Assembly: GCF_009733535.1 (NCBI RefSeq)
Contig: NZ_SMMI01000011.1
Span: 80,937 to 144,936 of the forward strand
Reading direction: 5' to 3'
Source: Sphingobacterium endophyticum
Lineage (GTDB): Bacteria > Bacteroidota > Bacteroidia > Sphingobacteriales > Sphingobacteriaceae
Length of the DNA: 64,000 nt
In this document: positions 27,225 through 37,255 of the stretch, piece after piece
Numbering within the stretch: position 1 is the stretch's first letter
How the letters are laid out: each line of letters begins with the position of its first letter
The notes under the pieces: generated by a model
Databases searched by the model: none
Seen by the model: only the letters and a program-made list of their open reading frames with translations
What the model was told of the DNA's origin: nothing
Translations under genes and position numbers: made by a program

Positions 27225-30200
27225 ATGAGGAAGTTATTTACACTGACCTTTGTTTTCCTACTCAGCTTTAGCTGGCTATATGGACAAAACAAGACCGTTA
27301 CTGGGACGGTTAAAGATAGTCAGAGCATGATTGGACTACCTGGAGTTTCCGTTACGATTAAAGGAAATTCAGGAGGCACCCAGACGGACGAGGCAGGCCG
27401 TTATACCTTAGAGGCTGCCCCTACCGATTCATTAGTATTTTCATTTGTTGGATATGTATCACAATCAATTGTAGTTGGCGATAAATCTCAGATCAATGTA
27501 TTTATGGACGATGAGAATATGGCACTGGAGGAGGTTGTTGTAGTAGGATACGGTACGCAGAAGAAGGTTGACTTAACAGGAGCCATCGGAAGTGTGAAAG
27601 CTGCAGAGATTGTAAAACAACCGGCCATGTCGGCAATGCAATCTATCCAAGGTAAGGTTGCGGGTTTAAATGTAACTGCATCCGAAGCTCCCGGCTCTAC
27701 TCCGCAAGTGACCATTCGTGGTCTTGGAACTGCACTTGGAGGGAGAAATCCATTATATATTGTAGATGGATTTCCAACTGACAACTTAAATAGTATAAAT
27801 CCATCTGACATTGAATCCATTGATGTTTTAAAAGATGCCTCATCAGCCTCTATCTATGGAGTTCGTGCTGCAAATGGTGTCATCATGGTTACCACCAAAA
27901 AAGGTAAAGTTGGAAATGTAAAAATTGGATATGAAGGTTATGTTGGCATGAAAAACATGTTAAACCAAGTAAAGATGGCTAATGCATCCCAGTATATTCA
28001 ATATTACAACGAAAACATTGAAGGAATTGGAAGAGGTACTCTGTTAAAGCCGAACCAAGCGAATAACACCGATTGGTTTGATGAAATCCTTCAAAATGGT
28101 ACGGTTTATAACAATGCAATTAATATTTCAGGAGGTTCTGAAATCGTTGACTACTTTGTGAGTGTAAATAATTTTACTGAAAACGGGATTATTGATGGAT
28201 CAAAATTCGTTCGTAATACAATTCGCAACAACAATACCTACAAATTTTTGGACAACAAGCTTAAATTTTCACAGAATTTAAATTTGTCATTCAATAAATC
28301 TACGCCAAAACCATTTGGAGCATTCAATGACGCTTATCGTCAAACGCCACTTGCTCCAGTCATGTTTGATAATGGACGATATGGAACTTCAATTTATAAT
28401 TCAAGTACAGGTATCGCTGGTTATCAAACAGCAGCAGGAGAAACCACAGGTAATTTAAACTCAATAGGTAATCCTGTTTACGCTATTCAACGTGCGAATG
28501 AACTGTTAAACTCTACACGTATTCAAGGAGGAATTGAAGGAGAATATCAAATTTTTGATTTCTTAAAAATCAATTCTAGAATTGGTGGTACGAAGATTTT
28601 TTCTAATTCAAGAACATTTACAGATATCAAAGATGCTTGGTTAAACGGTAATCCATTACGTACAGACCAAGAATTTCAAGATTTAAAAGATAAAAATCCA
28701 AATGTTGTTGGGTATGCAAATAATAGTTTAAACTACAGAAAAAATGAGGATTTCAGATGGCAGTGGGAAACTTTCTTATCATTCGACAAGAACTTTAACG
28801 GCCATCAAATCAATGCAGTAGCAGGATTTTCAAGGGAGAAATCTGGGATTTCGAATATGTTATCAGGCACGGGATATGACCTACCTGTTTTAGAGCAGTA
28901 TTGGAATTTAGATATGGCATCTGCCGATTATACTAAGGTTGTGAACCAAACATATTACACGCCAAGAGCATTGGCATCCTATTTTGGAAGGGTCCAATAC
29001 AATTACAACAGCAAATATTATGCAACAGCAACTATTCGCCGGGATGGATCAAGCGTATTCCGCAATACAGGTGAATATTTTGCCACCTTCCCTTCTTTTG
29101 GATTAGGATGGACGATTTCCAATGAGGATTTCATGAAAGATAATACCGTATTAAATTTCTTGAAATTAAGGGCAAACTGGGGTGTTTTAGGAAATCAAGA
29201 CATTCCATTGAATGTATCTCAATTATTGACAGCTGAAGGAAGTTCAAATTACAATTATGTATTTGGTCCAGGGCAAGATTTAGTTTTGGGAGCAGCCTTT
29301 GGCAGTCCTGCATTACCAGTAAGATGGGAAAAAACCCAAGAAACAGGAGTTGGATTAGACTTTGAAATGTTCGATAGAAAATTATCAGGTTCAGTTGATT
29401 ATTACAATAAGTTAAACACCAATGTTTTAATGAATGTACAGCCGATTTTGAACTCTGCTTTTGCAAATAATTTTTATGATCATGGCGGCAAAGTACGTAA
29501 CAATGGTGTGGAAGTAATCTTAAACTGGAAGAATTCAGTTTCAGAAGATTTTAATTATAACATAGGAGTTAACTATGCTTATAATCACAATGAATTAACC
29601 GATGTTAAACCTGCCTATGACGGAGCTATAGGCGGAAGTTTGTCAAATGGTCAAATCACTAAACAAATCAAGCAAGGACAGCCATTATATGGATGGTGGA
29701 TGTGGGAAGCAGACGGTGTTTGGCAAAACCAAGATGAGATTACTAGCGGTGCAAAATATGGAACACCACGACCAGGCCATTTACGTTACAAAGATCAAAA
29801 TGCCGATGGGGTAATTGATAACAGAGATAAAGTTTTCTTTGGTTCATATATGCCGACATCAACCTATGGAGTCAATTTAGGAATCAACTATAAAGCGATC
29901 GATTTCTCATTGTCAGGATATGGAGTAGCTGGTAACAAAATTTATAATGCATTAAAAGGCACCAGAATTAATGGTGGTGAAAATATTACGGAAGATACTT
30001 TCAATAACAGATGGATATCATCAAATGGTTCAAATGTAAATCCTGGGGCAGATAGAGATTCATATGCTTCAAGTTATTATTTAGAATCAGGTAATTATTT
30101 CCGTATCAATAACATCACCTTAGGGTATACTTTCAAGAAATTATATAACTCTACATCTAATATGAGATTGTATTTCACTGCTCAAAATCCATTTATGTTT

Positions 30201-30326
30201 ACGAAATATTCAGGATTTTCACCTGAGATCGCAAGTGATGGAAATCCAGCATTGACCTCAGGTATCGAGCTTTCAGCCTACCCGACTACAAGGAACTTCT
30301 TATTTGGTGTTAATGTACAGTTCTAA
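27225..30326 (+). CDS. SusC/RagA family TonB-dependent outer-membrane transporter
   Basis: A 1033-aa outer-membrane oligosaccharide importer. Signal peptide ending YGQ (1-21), a carboxypeptidase-regulatory-like domain (about 22-100, TVTGTVKDSQSMIGLPGVSV), the SusC signature VVVGYGTQKKVDLTGAIGSV, a plug domain with the LYIVDGFP and DIESIDVLKDASSASIYG motifs, and a 22-stranded barrel ending in an aromatic residue (NVQF). It forms a complex with the SusD lipoprotein encoded 20 bases downstream. It heads the PUL operon behind a long leader. Full length and undamaged. Confidence 0.95.
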   Translation: MRKLFTLTFVFLLSFSWLYGQNKTVTGTVKDSQSMIGLPGVSVTIKGNSGGTQTDEAGRYTLEAAPTDSLVFSFVGYVSQSIVVGDKSQINVFMDDENMALEEVVVVGYGTQKKVDLTGAIGSVKAAEIVKQPAMSAMQSIQGKVAGLNVTASEAPGSTPQVTIRGLGTALGGRNPLYIVDGFPTDNLNSINPSDIESIDVLKDASSASIYGVRAANGVIMVTTKKGKVGNVKIGYEGYVGMKNMLNQVKMANASQYIQYYNENIEGIGRGTLLKPNQANNTDWFDEILQNGTVYNNAINISGGSEIVDYFVSVNNFTENGIIDGSKFVRNTIRNNNTYKFLDNKLKFSQNLNLSFNKSTPKPFGAFNDAYRQTPLAPVMFDNGRYGTSIYNSSTGIAGYQTAAGETTGNLNSIGNPVYAIQRANELLNSTRIQGGIEGEYQIFDFLKINSRIGGTKIFSNSRTFTDIKDAWLNGNPLRTDQEFQDLKDKNPNVVGYANNSLNYRKNEDFRWQWETFLSFDKNFNGHQINAVAGFSREKSGISNMLSGTGYDLPVLEQYWNLDMASADYTKVVNQTYYTPRALASYFGRVQYNYNSKYYATATIRRDGSSVFRNTGEYFATFPSFGLGWTISNEDFMKDNTVLNFLKLRANWGVLGNQDIPLNVSQLLTAEGSSNYNYVFGPGQDLVLGAAFGSPALPVRWEKTQETGVGLDFEMFDRKLSGSVDYYNKLNTNVLMNVQPILNSAFANNFYDHGGKVRNNGVEVILNWKNSVSEDFNYNIGVNYAYNHNELTDVKPAYDGAIGGSLSNGQITKQIKQGQPLYGWWMWEADGVWQNQDEITSGAKYGTPRPGHLRYKDQNADGVIDNRDKVFFGSYMPTSTYGVNLGINYKAIDFSLSGYGVAGNKIYNALKGTRINGGENITEDTFNNRWISSNGSNVNPGADRDSYASSYYLESGNYFRINNITLGYTFKKLYNSTSNMRLYFTAQNPFMFTKYSGFSPEIASDGNPALTSGIELSAYPTTRNFLFGVNVQF

Positions 30327-30345
30327 TCAATTAATTACGACAAAC

Positions 30346-31770
30346 ATGAAATTTAGAAATTTAAATATAGCATTATTAATGGCTGCCGGACTGATGGTTA
30401 GCAGCTGTGCAAAGGATTTTTTGGATGTTCCATCGAATGAAATCATTGAAGCAGGAGATAGTGAGGAAAACTACTCACCAGAGGTTTTAGTTAACGGGAT
30501 TTATGGAATGTTTACTGATTGGAATTATGGATTTTCATTTTTAGGCATTACTGAAATCATTTCAGACAATTCAGAAAAGGGTTCTTCTCCTACTGATACC
30601 GGAAGTGATAAAGACATTTTGGATAATCTTACTTATACTTCGACTGCAGGATCTTTTGCAGCATTATGGGAACAATGGTATAAATCAATAGGTCGAGCTA
30701 CCAATGCCATAGAATATACAGAAAACTATGGTTTAACAGATGAGGCATTGAAGAACAGGTATATTGGAGAAGCTCGATTTTTAAGAGCACTCAATTATTT
30801 TTGGTTAGTTCGTGGTTGGGGTGATATTCCAATTCAAGAGCAAGACTTAATAAAAAGAGTACCTCAGGCTGAAGTTTATGATTATATCGAGGCAGACTTA
30901 CAATTTGCAATAGATCATTTGCCTGCAAAATCAAAATATGCGGCTAAAGATTTAGGAAGAGCTACCAAAGGTGCAGCTCAAGCCTTACTTGCCAAAGTAC
31001 ATTTATATCAAGGTCAGTGGCAACAAGCTTATGACCTTTCCCAAGCAGTAATTAGTTCCGGCGAATATAGTCTTGAACCCAACTATGAAAAGATCTGGAG
31101 GTTAGAAGGCGAAAATGGCTCAGAATCTATATTTGAGATTCAGGCAAGAGGCTCTTCGATAGCTCACGGGATTCAACAATATTCACAAACTCAAGGCCCA
31201 CGTGGTGGTTCTGCGGGAATTGGTTGGGGATTTAACACGCCATCTCAAAATTTAGTTGATGCTTTTAATGCGGAAAAGGATGAGATCAGAAGAGATGCGA
31301 CCATTATTTTCAGGAATGAAGTTATGTATGACGGATTAAAAATCGGTAATACAGAGAACGAAATGTATAATGAGAAAGCCTATTCTTCGGCCAATGGCGG
31401 TGCAGGAGATACGGATAAAAACCTTAGATACATGCGTTTGGGGGAGATTTACTTAATAAAAGCTGAGGCAGCAAATGAGCTTGGAAATACTAATGAAGCG
31501 TTAACTGCATTAAATGCAATTCGTACTCGTGTTAAATTAGCAAATACTACAGCTTCAGGTCAAGCAAATATCCGCCTAGCAATCTGGAAAGAACGCAGGC
31601 TAGAACTTGCTATGGAGCACGATCGCTGGTTTGATTTGGTAAGAACAAAACAGGCAGAGAACGCCATGAAAGCTGCAGGCAAGCCATTTGAATCGAAGCA
31701 TTATCTTTACCCAATACCAGATAATCAATTGATTCAAACACCTGAAATGACACAAAATACTGGCTGGTAA
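30346..31770 (+). CDS. RagB/SusD family nutrient-uptake outer-membrane lipoprotein
   Basis: A 474-aa surface glycan-binding lipoprotein, the lid of the SusC transporter. The frame is open from 30304, but the ATG at 30346 starts the lipoprotein signal MKFRNLNIALLMAAGLMVSS followed by Cys21, so it was chosen. SusD landmarks are the FLDVPSNEII start, the helical TPR-like RNRYIGEARFLRALNYF-type segment, and the C-terminal RLGEIYLIKAEAANELG and WKERRLELAMEHDRWFDLVRT. It lies directly downstream of susC. A hairpin terminator 17 bases after the stop may lower readthrough into the enzyme genes. Confidence 0.94.
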   Translation: MKFRNLNIALLMAAGLMVSSCAKDFLDVPSNEIIEAGDSEENYSPEVLVNGIYGMFTDWNYGFSFLGITEIISDNSEKGSSPTDTGSDKDILDNLTYTSTAGSFAALWEQWYKSIGRATNAIEYTENYGLTDEALKNRYIGEARFLRALNYFWLVRGWGDIPIQEQDLIKRVPQAEVYDYIEADLQFAIDHLPAKSKYAAKDLGRATKGAAQALLAKVHLYQGQWQQAYDLSQAVISSGEYSLEPNYEKIWRLEGENGSESIFEIQARGSSIAHGIQQYSQTQGPRGGSAGIGWGFNTPSQNLVDAFNAEKDEIRRDATIIFRNEVMYDGLKIGNTENEMYNEKAYSSANGGAGDTDKNLRYMRLGEIYLIKAEAANELGNTNEALTALNAIRTRVKLANTTASGQANIRLAIWKERRLELAMEHDRWFDLVRTKQAENAMKAAGKPFESKHYLYPIPDNQLIQTPEMTQNTGW

Positions 31771-31786
31771 ATTTTCATACAATTAG

Positions 31787-31813
31787 AGGGAAGATCTTCT
31801 GGTCTTCCCTTTT
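31787..31813 (+). terminator. Hairpin between susD and the first GH144-type gene
   Basis: Stem AGGGAAGA (31787-31794) / TCTTCCCT (31803-31810) with T's following. Within the PUL it would act as a partial terminator or as an mRNA-stabilising end for susCD. Confidence 0.75.
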
Positions 31814-31827
31814 CATTAAGATTTAGT

Positions 31828-33459
31828 ATGAGGCATTCTATATTCATTCTTATTACTGTATTTCTGATTGGTTGTTCAAAATCGAGCGACCCCACTCCTG
31901 GTCAAGGATCTAATTTTTCTGTAGAATCAATTTCAATAGGCAATAAAGATTTAGGAACAAACCCCAAGGGAATTGACTTGCATCCGGAATTTATATTATC
32001 GTTTGATGAGTCGGTTATCGAGCAGGATTTGAGTTCTAGTATTCAGATATTAAATGCTGAAAAGAGTACCGTATTAAGCAGCATTAAATTAATGGATAAT
32101 GGAAAGAAAATTTCCATTAAGCCGGTTCAACCCTTAACATCCTTATCGAAGTTTGAAATCTTCATTAAGAATACATTGAAGGGAAACCTCAATAAAACAT
32201 TGAACAAACAATATAATCTTGCCTTCACTACGGCATATGATCCAAAGGATAAATTTAAACGTATTAGTGAAGATGAATTATTAACATTGGTTCAAAAGCA
32301 AACGTTCAGTTATTTTTGGGACTTTGCACATCCTGCATCCGGGATGATCAGGGAGCGGAATACTTCGACAGAAACTGTAACAACTGGTGGTACCGGATTT
32401 GGGTTGATGGCGATTGTTACTGGTATTCATAGAAATTTTATAAGCAGGACTGCAGGACTAGAACGCACAAAGAAGATAGTAGCATTTTTAAAGAGTTCAG
32501 ATCGATATCATGGAGCATTTTCACATTGGTATAATGGATCAACTGGTAAAACACAACCTTTCAGCAATAAAGATGATGGGGCAGATTTAGTAGAAACCTC
32601 TTTGTTATTTCAAGGTTTACTGGTATCCAGAGAATACTTTCAAGATCTAGAATTAAGCAAAGACATTAACGCACTGTTCAACGCCGTAGAATGGAATTTC
32701 TTTCAAAATGGTCAAGAGGTATTGTATTGGCATTGGAGTCCAGTTCATGGTTGGGATATGAATTTGAAAATCCAAGGATGGAATGAATCTTTAATAACCT
32801 ACGTTTTAGGGGCAGGTTCTACGAATTTTGCGATAAATAAAAAAGTTTATGATGAGGGATGGGCTAAAAATGGAGCAATTAAGAATGGTAAGACATTTTA
32901 TAATTTAAGTTTACCACTTGGACCTGACCTTGGCGGTCCCCTATTTACTGCACAATATAGTTTTCTAGGAATTAATCCAAATGGTTTAAAAGATTCTTAT
33001 GCTGACTATGAGTTACAAGTAAAAAATCAAACCTTAATTAACAGAGCTTATTGCATTTCAAATCCAAATGGTTTTTATGGATATTCTGAGACTAATTGGG
33101 GGTTGACAGCAGGAGATATTCCTACAGGATATGGTGCTCAATCAGCCAATAACGATATTGGGGTTATTTCTCCTACAGCAGCACTTTCATCTATGGCATT
33201 TACGCCAAAAGAGTCTAAAGAAGCTTTAAATTTCTTCTACTATATCCTTGGGGATAAGTTATGGGGTAAATATGGTTTTAAGGATGGTTTTTCATTAGAT
33301 GAAGCTTGGTTTGCTGACAGTTATATTGCGATTGATCAAGGTCCTATTATTATTTCTATAGAAAATCATAGAAGTCAGTTAATTTGGAATCTATTAATGA
33401 AAAGTCCAGAAGTAAAAAATGGATTAAAAAAACTGGGATTTAGTTCCCCAAATATTTAA
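31828..33459 (+). CDS. GH144-type (PF10091 glucoamylase-like) lipoprotein with N-terminal Ig-like domain
   Basis: A 543-aa lipoprotein (lipobox LIGC, Cys16). Residues about 30-135 form an Ig-like/SbsA-type domain (the DLHPEFILSFDESV region), and residues about 150-540 the alpha/alpha-barrel catalytic domain of PF10091, the Pfam family covering GH144. Landmarks are QTFSYFWDFAHPASGM, TTGGTGFGLMAIVTG, FSHWYNGSTG, the acidic KDDGADLVETS, LYWHWSPVHGWDMN and AIDQGPIIISIENHRS. The founding GH144 enzyme (Chitinophaga) is an endo-beta-1,2-glucanase. With SusCD upstream and GH3 downstream, surface cleavage of beta-1,2-glucan is the leading hypothesis. Confidence 0.85.
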   Translation: MRHSIFILITVFLIGCSKSSDPTPGQGSNFSVESISIGNKDLGTNPKGIDLHPEFILSFDESVIEQDLSSSIQILNAEKSTVLSSIKLMDNGKKISIKPVQPLTSLSKFEIFIKNTLKGNLNKTLNKQYNLAFTTAYDPKDKFKRISEDELLTLVQKQTFSYFWDFAHPASGMIRERNTSTETVTTGGTGFGLMAIVTGIHRNFISRTAGLERTKKIVAFLKSSDRYHGAFSHWYNGSTGKTQPFSNKDDGADLVETSLLFQGLLVSREYFQDLELSKDINALFNAVEWNFFQNGQEVLYWHWSPVHGWDMNLKIQGWNESLITYVLGAGSTNFAINKKVYDEGWAKNGAIKNGKTFYNLSLPLGPDLGGPLFTAQYSFLGINPNGLKDSYADYELQVKNQTLINRAYCISNPNGFYGYSETNWGLTAGDIPTGYGAQSANNDIGVISPTAALSSMAFTPKESKEALNFFYYILGDKLWGKYGFKDGFSLDEAWFADSYIAIDQGPIIISIENHRSQLIWNLLMKSPEVKNGLKKLGFSSPNI

Positions 33460-33465
33460 GATAAC

Positions 33466-34836
33466 ATGAAGATACGTTCACTAACAATTGGTTTATTACT
33501 AAGTATGGCAGGATTACAAGCTTGTCAAAATTCACAAAAGACTGACAATAGCAAGGATAGTTTATCGGTAGACAGCATTTCCTTGTCCAATGATTCTTTG
33601 ATGAATAAAATCCAACAACAAACTTTTCAATATTTTTGGGAAGGTGCTGAACCAAATTCAGGATTAGCAAGGGAACGAATCCATATAGATGGGGAATATC
33701 CACAAAATGACCAAAATGTTGTTACTACCGGAGGAAGTGGTTTTGGTATTATGGGGATCGTTGTTGGGATGGAAAGAGGATATATTTCAAAAAAAGATGG
33801 TGAATCTCGTTTAAATCATATTATGGATTATTTAGCTAAAATCCCTAGGTTCAAAGGAGCATGGTCACATTGGTATTTTGGGGATTCAGGCAAAGTTAAA
33901 GCATTCAGTGAGAAAGATAATGGTGGTGATTTGGTTGAAACGGCATTTTTGACACAATCCTTAATTGTGGTTCGTGAGTATTTCAAGAATGGTTCGAATT
34001 TACAAAAGGAAATAGCTAAAAAGGCAGATGATCTTTGGCGTGAGATTGATTGGAATCATTATACTAATGGGAAGAACGTGTTATTGTGGCACTGGAGTCC
34101 AAGTCATGATTTTGGTATGAACCATCCTATCCAAGGCTATGATGAATGTTTGATTACTTATGTATTAGCAGCCTCCTCACCCACACACCCAATTGATACC
34201 GCAGTCTATAATCAGGGTTGGGCAAGGAATGGAAAGATTAAATCAGACCTTAAAAAATTAAATATTCCAATAGGTATCAAGCACAACGCAAAGGAAGGTC
34301 AAGTTGGTCCCTTATTCTGGGCTCATTATTCTTTTATGGGGCTCAATCCAACAGGTTTAAAAGATGCTTATGTTAATTATGGCGATGTCGTGGAAAATCA
34401 TGCGCGCATTAATATTGCTTATGCTGAAGAGAATCCACATAGTTACAAAGGTTATGGTGCGGAGAAAGGTTGGGGATTGACAGCATCCTACTCCATTACA
34501 GGTTATGATGCTCATCATCCTGACAATGATAAATCAGTAATTAGCCCTACTGCAGCATTATCATCTACTCCATATACACCTAAAGAGAGTTTAGCATTTG
34601 CAAGATATCTATTTACGCATTTAGGGGATAAAGTTTGGGGAAAATATGGTTTTTATGATGCTTATAGTGAAACTGAAAATTGGTATCCACAAAGATATTT
34701 AGCCATAGATCAGGGGCCAATAGTTGTCATGATGGAGAACTATAGGTCAGGATTAATTTGGAACTTGTTTATGAATGCTCCAGAAATACAGGAAGGTTTA
34801 AAAAAATTAGGATTTGAAAGTCCAAATATAAAGTAA
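33466..34836 (+). CDS. GH144-type (PF10091 glucoamylase-like) lipoprotein, tandem paralogue
   Basis: A 456-aa lipoprotein (signal peptide with LQAC, Cys20) that lacks the Ig-like domain of its neighbour. The catalytic domain starts near residue 45 (QTFQYFWEGAEPNSGL) and repeats all landmarks of the upstream paralogue: TTGGSGFGIMGIVVG, WSHWYFGDSGK, EKDNGGDLVETAF, LLWHWSPSHDFGMN, AIDQGPIVVMMENYRSG. The two are clearly a tandem duplication that has diverged, with six bases between stop and start. It probably cleaves the same polymer with different chain preference or location (inference). Confidence 0.87.
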   Translation: MKIRSLTIGLLLSMAGLQACQNSQKTDNSKDSLSVDSISLSNDSLMNKIQQQTFQYFWEGAEPNSGLARERIHIDGEYPQNDQNVVTTGGSGFGIMGIVVGMERGYISKKDGESRLNHIMDYLAKIPRFKGAWSHWYFGDSGKVKAFSEKDNGGDLVETAFLTQSLIVVREYFKNGSNLQKEIAKKADDLWREIDWNHYTNGKNVLLWHWSPSHDFGMNHPIQGYDECLITYVLAASSPTHPIDTAVYNQGWARNGKIKSDLKKLNIPIGIKHNAKEGQVGPLFWAHYSFMGLNPTGLKDAYVNYGDVVENHARINIAYAEENPHSYKGYGAEKGWGLTASYSITGYDAHHPDNDKSVISPTAALSSTPYTPKESLAFARYLFTHLGDKVWGKYGFYDAYSETENWYPQRYLAIDQGPIVVMMENYRSGLIWNLFMNAPEIQEGLKKLGFESPNIK

Positions 34837-34852
34837 TTGGTTGGTTAGAATT

Positions 34853-34882
34853 TGCTCAGCCCTATTTTAGGGTTGAGCATTT
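34853..34882 (+). terminator. Weak hairpin between the second GH144-type gene and the GH3 gene
   Basis: Stem TGCTCAGCCCT (34853-34863) / AGGGTTGAGCA (34869-34879), with one G-T pair and only a short T stretch after it. Likely a partial terminator or processing site inside the operon. Confidence 0.6.
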
Positions 34883-34898
34883 CAATGATTTTGAAGGG

Positions 34899-37181
34899 AT
34901 GAAAATTATTAAGCAAATTCTTTGTTATAGCTTGTTATTGAGTACTCAATTAGTTCATGGCCAAGAAAACCAAGAGATGAATGCATTCATAGATGGATTA
35001 CTGAAAAAGATGACCGTTGAGGAGAAGATCGGGCAACTTAATTTGGTTACAGCAGGTGAAGCAGTCACAGGATCAGTCGTTTCTACAGACGTTGAATCAA
35101 AGATAAAAGCTGGAAATATAGGTGGAATATTCAGTATGACTAGTCCAGTTAAAATTAGAAAGGCTCAAGAGATTGCAATTTCGCAGTCCAGATTAAAAAT
35201 ACCAATCATCTTTGGTATGGATGTTATCCATGGATATAAAACTATATTTCCAATTCCTTTGGGATTAGCATCTACATGGGATATGGGATTAATAAGAAAA
35301 ACTGCAAGAGTTGCAGCTATTGAAGCTACAGCAGATGGCTTGAACTGGACCTTTTCTCCTATGGTCGACATTTCAAGAGATCCACGTTGGGGAAGAATTT
35401 CAGAAGGAAGTGGCGAGGATACCTATTTAAGTTCTCGAATTGCTAAGGAGATGGTATTAGGATATCAGGCTGATGATTTGAGCAAGAACAACACTTTAAT
35501 GGCCTGTGTAAAGCACTTTGCATTATATGGAGCTGCAGAAGCTGGGCGAGATTACCACACGACGGATATGAGTTTACATCGGATGTACAATGAGTATCTT
35601 CCTCCTTATAAAGCTGCGATAGATGCTGGCGCGATGTCCATTATGACCTCTTTCAATGACATTAATGGAGTTCCAGCAAGTTCAAACCATTGGTTATTAA
35701 CAGATTTATTGAGGAAAGATTGGAAATTTAATGGCTTAGTTGTTACCGATTATACAGCAGTAAATGAATTAATAGATCATGGCTTGGGAGATTTGCAGAA
35801 AGTATCTGAACTTTCGTTGAAGGCCGGAGTTGATATGGACATGGTTGGCGAAGGATTTCTAACAACACTAAAAAAATCCTTGGATGAAGGAAAAGTAACC
35901 GAAGCAGAAATCACGAGGGCTTGTCGCTATGTATTAGAAGCTAAATATCGACTAGGTTTATTTGAGGATCCGTTTCGGTATTGTGATGAGCAAAGGGCAA
36001 AAACGGAGATCCTTACCGAAGAACATTTAAAACTGGCAAGGGAAGCAGCAGGAAAATCCTTTGTACTATTAAAAAATGACAAGAATACCCTTCCGTTAAA
36101 AAAACAAGGTACGGTTGCAGTGATTGGGCCATTGGCAAATACTGGGTCGAATATGCCCGGAACATGGAGTGTAAGTGCTGATTTAGTAAAAACTCCTTCT
36201 TTGGTTGAAGGAATGAAAGCAGCTTTAGGCAAAGAAGTTAATATTGTTAGTCATTTGGGGTCGAATCTTACGGATGATCCAATTTTGCAAGAGCGATCAA
36301 CAATGTTTGGAAGAACTATTCCAAGAGACGAACGTCCTTCAGATACAATAATAGAGGAAGCCTTGAACATTTCGAGAGATGCAGATGTCATAGTTGCTGC
36401 ATTAGGAGAAAGTTCTGAAATGAGTGGAGAGAGTTCCAGTAGGACTGATTTAAATATACCGCAAAGTCAAAGGAGGTTATTGGAAGCCTTATTAAAAACG
36501 GGGAAACCAATAGTATTGGTATTATTTACTGGGAGGCCATTGACGCTAACCTGGGAGAATGAACATGTACCAGCTATTTTAAATGTATGGTTTGGAGGTA
36601 CTGAGACTGGAAAAGCAGTTGCGGATGTACTTTTTGGAACGATCAATCCATCTGGAAAATTACCTGCCACTTTTCCTCAAAATGTAGGACAGATTCCTTT
36701 GTACTATAGCCATAAAAATACCGGCAGACCATTAGCCAAAGATGCTTGGTTTCAAAAATTCAGATCAAACTATCTGGATGTAAGCAACGAACCCCTATTC
36801 CCTTTTGGTTTTGGATTAAGTTATACAACCTTTAAATATGGTCCAATAGAAATGCCTAAGACCAATATGTCCAAAACTGAAAATCTAAAAATCTCTGTCC
36901 GAATAGAGAATATTGGGCAGTATGACGGTGAAGAAGTAGTACAACTTTATATTCAGGATTTAGTTGGTAGCCAGACACGTCCGGTCAAAGAGCTTAAAGG
37001 TTTTCAGAAAATATTCATCAAGAAAGGTGAGTCTAAGGAAGTAGATTTTATGATTAGCGAAGAAGATTTAAAATTTTATAACCAAGATTTGAAATTTATT
37101 TCAGAACCTGGAAAGTTCAAGGTATTTGTCGGAACAAATTCTAGGGATACCGAAGAAGCGGAATTTGAACTCCTAGATTAA
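34899..37181 (+). CDS. GH3 family beta-glucosidase (BglX-like)
   Basis: A 760-aa exported GH3 enzyme; signal peptide ends VHGQ (about 1-22). The TIM-barrel domain contains WTFSPMVDISRDPRWGRISEG, CVKHFALYGA and the nucleophile Asp in LVVTDYTAVNEL. The alpha/beta sandwich contains the likely acid/base Glu in GESSEMSGESSSRTDL, and a C-terminal fibronectin-III-like domain (about 660-755) follows. It releases glucose from oligosaccharide ends. A GH3 enzyme of Bacteroides thetaiotaomicron (BT_3567), associated with a GH144 gene, acts on beta-1,2-glucooligosaccharides; the same role is inferred here. A strong terminator ends the operon. Confidence 0.93.
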   Translation: MKIIKQILCYSLLLSTQLVHGQENQEMNAFIDGLLKKMTVEEKIGQLNLVTAGEAVTGSVVSTDVESKIKAGNIGGIFSMTSPVKIRKAQEIAISQSRLKIPIIFGMDVIHGYKTIFPIPLGLASTWDMGLIRKTARVAAIEATADGLNWTFSPMVDISRDPRWGRISEGSGEDTYLSSRIAKEMVLGYQADDLSKNNTLMACVKHFALYGAAEAGRDYHTTDMSLHRMYNEYLPPYKAAIDAGAMSIMTSFNDINGVPASSNHWLLTDLLRKDWKFNGLVVTDYTAVNELIDHGLGDLQKVSELSLKAGVDMDMVGEGFLTTLKKSLDEGKVTEAEITRACRYVLEAKYRLGLFEDPFRYCDEQRAKTEILTEEHLKLAREAAGKSFVLLKNDKNTLPLKKQGTVAVIGPLANTGSNMPGTWSVSADLVKTPSLVEGMKAALGKEVNIVSHLGSNLTDDPILQERSTMFGRTIPRDERPSDTIIEEALNISRDADVIVAALGESSEMSGESSSRTDLNIPQSQRRLLEALLKTGKPIVLVLFTGRPLTLTWENEHVPAILNVWFGGTETGKAVADVLFGTINPSGKLPATFPQNVGQIPLYYSHKNTGRPLAKDAWFQKFRSNYLDVSNEPLFPFGFGLSYTTFKYGPIEMPKTNMSKTENLKISVRIENIGQYDGEEVVQLYIQDLVGSQTRPVKELKGFQKIFIKKGESKEVDFMISEEDLKFYNQDLKFISEPGKFKVFVGTNSRDTEEAEFELLD

Positions 37182-37222
37182 AGAAGAGCTTGCATAAGAA
37201 TAGTACCCTACCTATGAAAAAG

Positions 37223-37252
37223 AAGGGCTGCAATTTATTTGCAGCCCTTTGT
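37223..37252. terminator. Terminator at the end of the PUL
   Basis: Perfect 11-bp stem AAGGGCTGCAA (37223-37233) / TTGCAGCCCTT (37239-37249) with A's before and T's after, between the convergent GH3 gene and the 205-aa gene. Confidence 0.9.
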
Positions 37253-37255
37253 TAT

